Notes under the pieces: model-generated | Told to the model about the DNA's origin: nothing | The model's database searches: none | The model's input: the letters and a program-made list of their open reading frames with translations, nothing else | From: Ptychodera flava | Lineage: Eukaryota; Hemichordata; Enteropneusta; Ptychoderidae | Length of the DNA stretch: 64,000 nucleotides | Assembly: GCF_041260155.1 (NCBI RefSeq) | Contig: NW_027248277.1 | Coordinates: forward strand, 6,879,910 to 6,943,909 | Direction: 5' to 3' | Shown: piece by piece, positions 61,621 to 64,000 of the stretch | Position numbering within the stretch: the first letter of the stretch is position 1 | Layout: every line of letters starts with the position of its first letter | Program-made: the position numbers and the translations under genes

Positions 61621-62290
61621 GAGTACACTCAGTGTGACAGTTTTCGGACGACCTCAGTTGTCGGACATTTAATGAGATGCTGTTCGTTGTACTCACTTCG
61701 CTCCGTACTGATAGCGTTTTACAAGTCATATCACCGCATATAAAGTCAGGTGACGCTGCTGTCCCGTTTTGGATAGTTTTTTCGGTAGAAGCTACTTCGG
61801 GCGCTACAAACTTGGCGAAGTTAGCCACACCTTACAATACAAGGTGTCGAAAGCAACACACAGAGACAGTCCTAGTCCGATATGTAAGCGCTATACACGT
61901 CGAAATACAGTTGCGTCGTCTATGGATTAAACGTAACTTATTTATCACGTAATATATTTACAAACAGTTTTCTGAACATATTGAAATTGAAAATCGGGGA
62001 TTTGAAGTTTCAAAATATCAATATTTAGCCCCTATAATCACATTCCAAACACGACGTCCGAATACTGCGATAACAGTCCGATTATTACGCACTCAACAAG
62101 GGGTCAACAATTTGGCAACTTTGACCCCTAAATACCACTTCCGTCCTGTTAACAGTTTGAGGATAAAGACAAAAAATTAAAGTTTCAAAGGGTATGGTAA
62201 TAAGATTTCGTACTACACGTCATTATAACTATGAAACTGTTTTCAGCGAAATTCACTACCCTGTCCGAAAATCGTCACACTGAGTGTAGT
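61621..62290. mobile_element. Small element with ~28 bp terminal inverted repeats
   Basis: 61621-61649 (GAGTACACTCAGTGTGACAG, then TTTTCGGAC) is inverted at 62263-62290. The ~670 bp interior has no gene. The size and ends fit a MITE. It abuts the hairpin on its left and the minisatellite on its right. Confidence 0.6.
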
Positions 62291-62383
62291 GACCGTTTTC
62301 GTGCAATGTCAACAATTTTTCTTCCCATTTATAGCGCAAGTGTGGAACGCTATCTCTACGGTGGCCCAAAACTACCTGTTCTC

Positions 62384-62818
62384 TGCATTCAAAGTCTGCG
62401 TCACATTCAATTGTTTTTCTCTCACATATATCTCCGCATTCAAAGTCTGCGTTGCAATCAAATGTTTTTCTCTCACATAAGCTTATGTCTCCGCATTCAA
62501 AGTCTGCGTCGCAATCAAATGTTTTTCTCTCACATATGTCTCCGCATTCAAAGTCTGCGTCGCATTCAATTGTTTTTCTCTCACATATGTCTCCACATTC
62601 AAAGTCTGCGTCGCAATCAAATGTTTTTCTCTCACATATGTCTCCACATTCAAAGTCTGCGTCGCAATCAAATGTTTTTCTCTCACATATGTCTCCGCAT
62701 TCAAAGTCTGCGTCGCAATCAAATGTTTTTCTCTCACATATGTCTCCGCATTCAAAGTCTGCGTCGCATTCAATTGTTTCTCTCTCACATATGTGTCCGC
62801 ATTCAAAGTCTGCGTCGC
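62384..62818. repeat. 51 bp minisatellite, about nine units
   Basis: Units of CATTCAAAGTCTGCGTCGCA, ATCAAATGTTTTTC and TCTCACATATGTCTCCG repeat nine times, with one 6 bp insertion near 62480. Units vary between CAATCAAATG and CATTCAATTG. Because 51 is a multiple of three and the unit has no stop in several frames, long frames are open on both strands. On the minus strand the repeat reads DADFECGDICERKTFDC. Nothing shows that it is translated. Confidence 0.95.
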
Positions 62819-62827
62819 CTAGATGGG

Positions 62828-63430
62828 CCACAGGCGGCCCAAACACTATTAATAAGCTTATTATTGAGTTTTTCTCAGTTTTCTCTATCAGTTCTTCTCC
62901 CTTTCTTCACGCTCTGACTGGTCGTAGGAAATAAAAAGAAATTACTTTATAGCCTAACCTAGCCTCTTGACTCTTTATTTATTTTACACCCCATTACAAG
63001 GACGTTTATCTCTCATATACACAGATCTTGTAATTAATTAGTCAACATGACTAATTATGCTAATCCGTGGACTTATCAGGGATTTTATAGGTTAGTCAAC
63101 ATCGCGAAAGATAGGAAAGGTTACTAAAACTCCTTTTTCATTTACATCTCTATCTTTCCAATGTTGACCAACCCTTGATAAGTCCACGGATTAGCATAAT
63201 TAGTTGTGTTGACTAATTAATTACAAGATGTGTATATGAGAGATAAACATCATTGTAATGGGGTGTAAAATAAATAAAGAGTCAAGAGGCTAGGTTAGGC
63301 TATATAGTCATTTATTTTATTTACTACGATCAGTCAGAGCATGAAGAAAAGGAGAGGGACTGATAGTGACAGAGAAAACTGAGAAAAACTCAATAATAAG
63401 CTTTATTAATAGTGATTGGGCCGCCTGTGG
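62828..63430. repeat. ~600 bp palindrome
   Basis: Left arm 62828 to about 63114 (CCACAGGCGGCCCAA at its edge) is inverted from about 63148 to 63430, with small indels, around a ~33 nt centre. It contains mirrored GTCAAGAGGCTAGGTTAGGC segments. It may be a fold-back transposon. Confidence 0.9.
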
Positions 63431-63465
63431 ATGGTCGTTGCAGTCAATGATTTTGTCACCAACAC

Positions 63466-63580
63466 ATGAAGGCGTTGGCAAGTTTTGGTGAGTGTGACTC
63501 TCGCTCCATGACCCATGATTGCATCCGGAAAAAGTATCACTCTTTTAGTGTTCGTGATCGCGAAAAGCTCATTTTTGAAG
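63466..63580 (+). CDS. Possible first exon of an unknown protein in the palindrome arm
   Basis: From ATG at 63466 the frame reads MKALASFGECDSRSMTHDCI then RKKYHSFSVRDREKLIFE and meets a consensus GTAAGT donor in phase 1. The other arm of the surrounding palindrome (minus strand, about 63925-64000) encodes the same peptide with one synonymous Phe change and an in-frame 3 bp insertion (KLIDFEG), also followed by GTAAGT. This conservation suggests a real coding exon. RKKYHSFSVRDREKLI faintly recalls the DNA-binding start of CENP-B or pogo-type transposases, but that is speculation. Confidence 0.4.
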
Positions 63581-64000
63581 GTAAGTGACAAAGTAATTTA
63601 TTGTATTGTAAGCTTATGGGGTTAATGATCTAGCCAAGGGGGTACGCTGCTCACCAGTATGGGCGCACAGTCGCTCGAGAGCTATTCAGCTCTGGGACTA
63701 TTCGCCCCGTAGACGAGTGCTTCTGTACACTCGTCTATGGGGCGAATAGTCCCAGAGCTGAATAGCTCTCGAGCGACTGTGATGGGCGCATCATAATGGG
63801 TCCCACGTGAGCGTCCGAATGTAAAACGGCAGCCCGTCCCACAACTGTCGATACATCCAGGGCTAGACGGTGGCTAGATCATTAACCCCATAAGCTTACA
63901 ATACAATGAATAACTTTGTCACTTACCTTCGAAATCAATGAGCTTTTCGCGATCACGAACACTGAAAGAGTGATACTTTTTCCGGATGCAATCATGGGTC
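63510..64000. repeat. Palindrome reaching the window end
   Basis: GACCCATGATTGCATCC at 63510 is inverted at the very end of the window. The centre is a strong hairpin, 63666-63719 against 63728-63781, with an 8 nt loop. The right arm holds about 60 extra bases. The palindrome may extend past 64000 and further left. Confidence 0.9.

Noticed and set aside
62384..62818. CRISPR-like array of regular repeats
   Set aside because: The whole 51 bp unit is repeated with no unique spacers, and the setting is an intron-bearing animal genome. It is a minisatellite.

Overview
The window is AT-rich animal genomic DNA with intron-split genes (GT-AG introns, AATAAA signals), many microsatellites and many inverted-repeat mobile elements. 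An NLR-like LRR gene carrying a glycosyltransferase domain, an HNK-1-type sulfotransferase, and a local family of small Cys-rich secreted or anchored proteins suggest a marine invertebrate such as a hemichordate, cephalochordate, lophotrochozoan or cnidarian. The sequence alone does not fix the species. All alignments and splice models were made by eye.

Region 1 (about 3.4-17 kb, minus strand) holds exons I interpret as one large gene, read from 16941 down to 3485: a GT-B/GT4-like glycosyltransferase exon (15725-16941), a short exon (15551-15632), an exon at 7840-7954, a coiled-coil plus TRADD-N-like exon (6357-6841), a linker exon (5598-5769) and a long exon of about fifteen 28-residue LRRs (3485-5494). 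No NACHT ATPase domain is visible. A 7.4 kb fold-back element (8057-15471) lies in the intron between the second and third exons. Its left arm carries about ten copies of a ~205 bp repeat and its right arm two. The coding exons are interrupted by single-base indels, mostly one missing base in a homopolymer. Restoring the base restores a domain motif or the LRR period, so these look more like assembly errors than decay.

Region 2 (17.7-61 kb, plus strand) is a cluster of at least five copies of one unrecognised Cys-rich extracellular module, each on a single phase 1-1 exon. Gene A (19244-23453) is truncated. Gene B (40689-42204) is its segmental duplicate and probably continues into a second module exon (46084-46506). 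Gene D (51326-52724) and gene E (58077-60451) are complete, running signal peptide, module, short polar linker exon, then hydrophobic C-terminal exon (GPI or short membrane anchor). Between A and B sits a three-exon type II carbohydrate sulfotransferase gene (26871-37358).

Region 3 (61-64 kb) is dense in palindromes: a 51 bp-arm hairpin, a short-TIR element, a 51 bp minisatellite open in several frames, a ~600 bp palindrome, and a further palindrome running off the window end whose arms carry inverted copies of a coding-like exon.

The rest is intergenic or intronic DNA with dispersed TIR elements, tRNA-derived SINE-like fragments and microsatellites.
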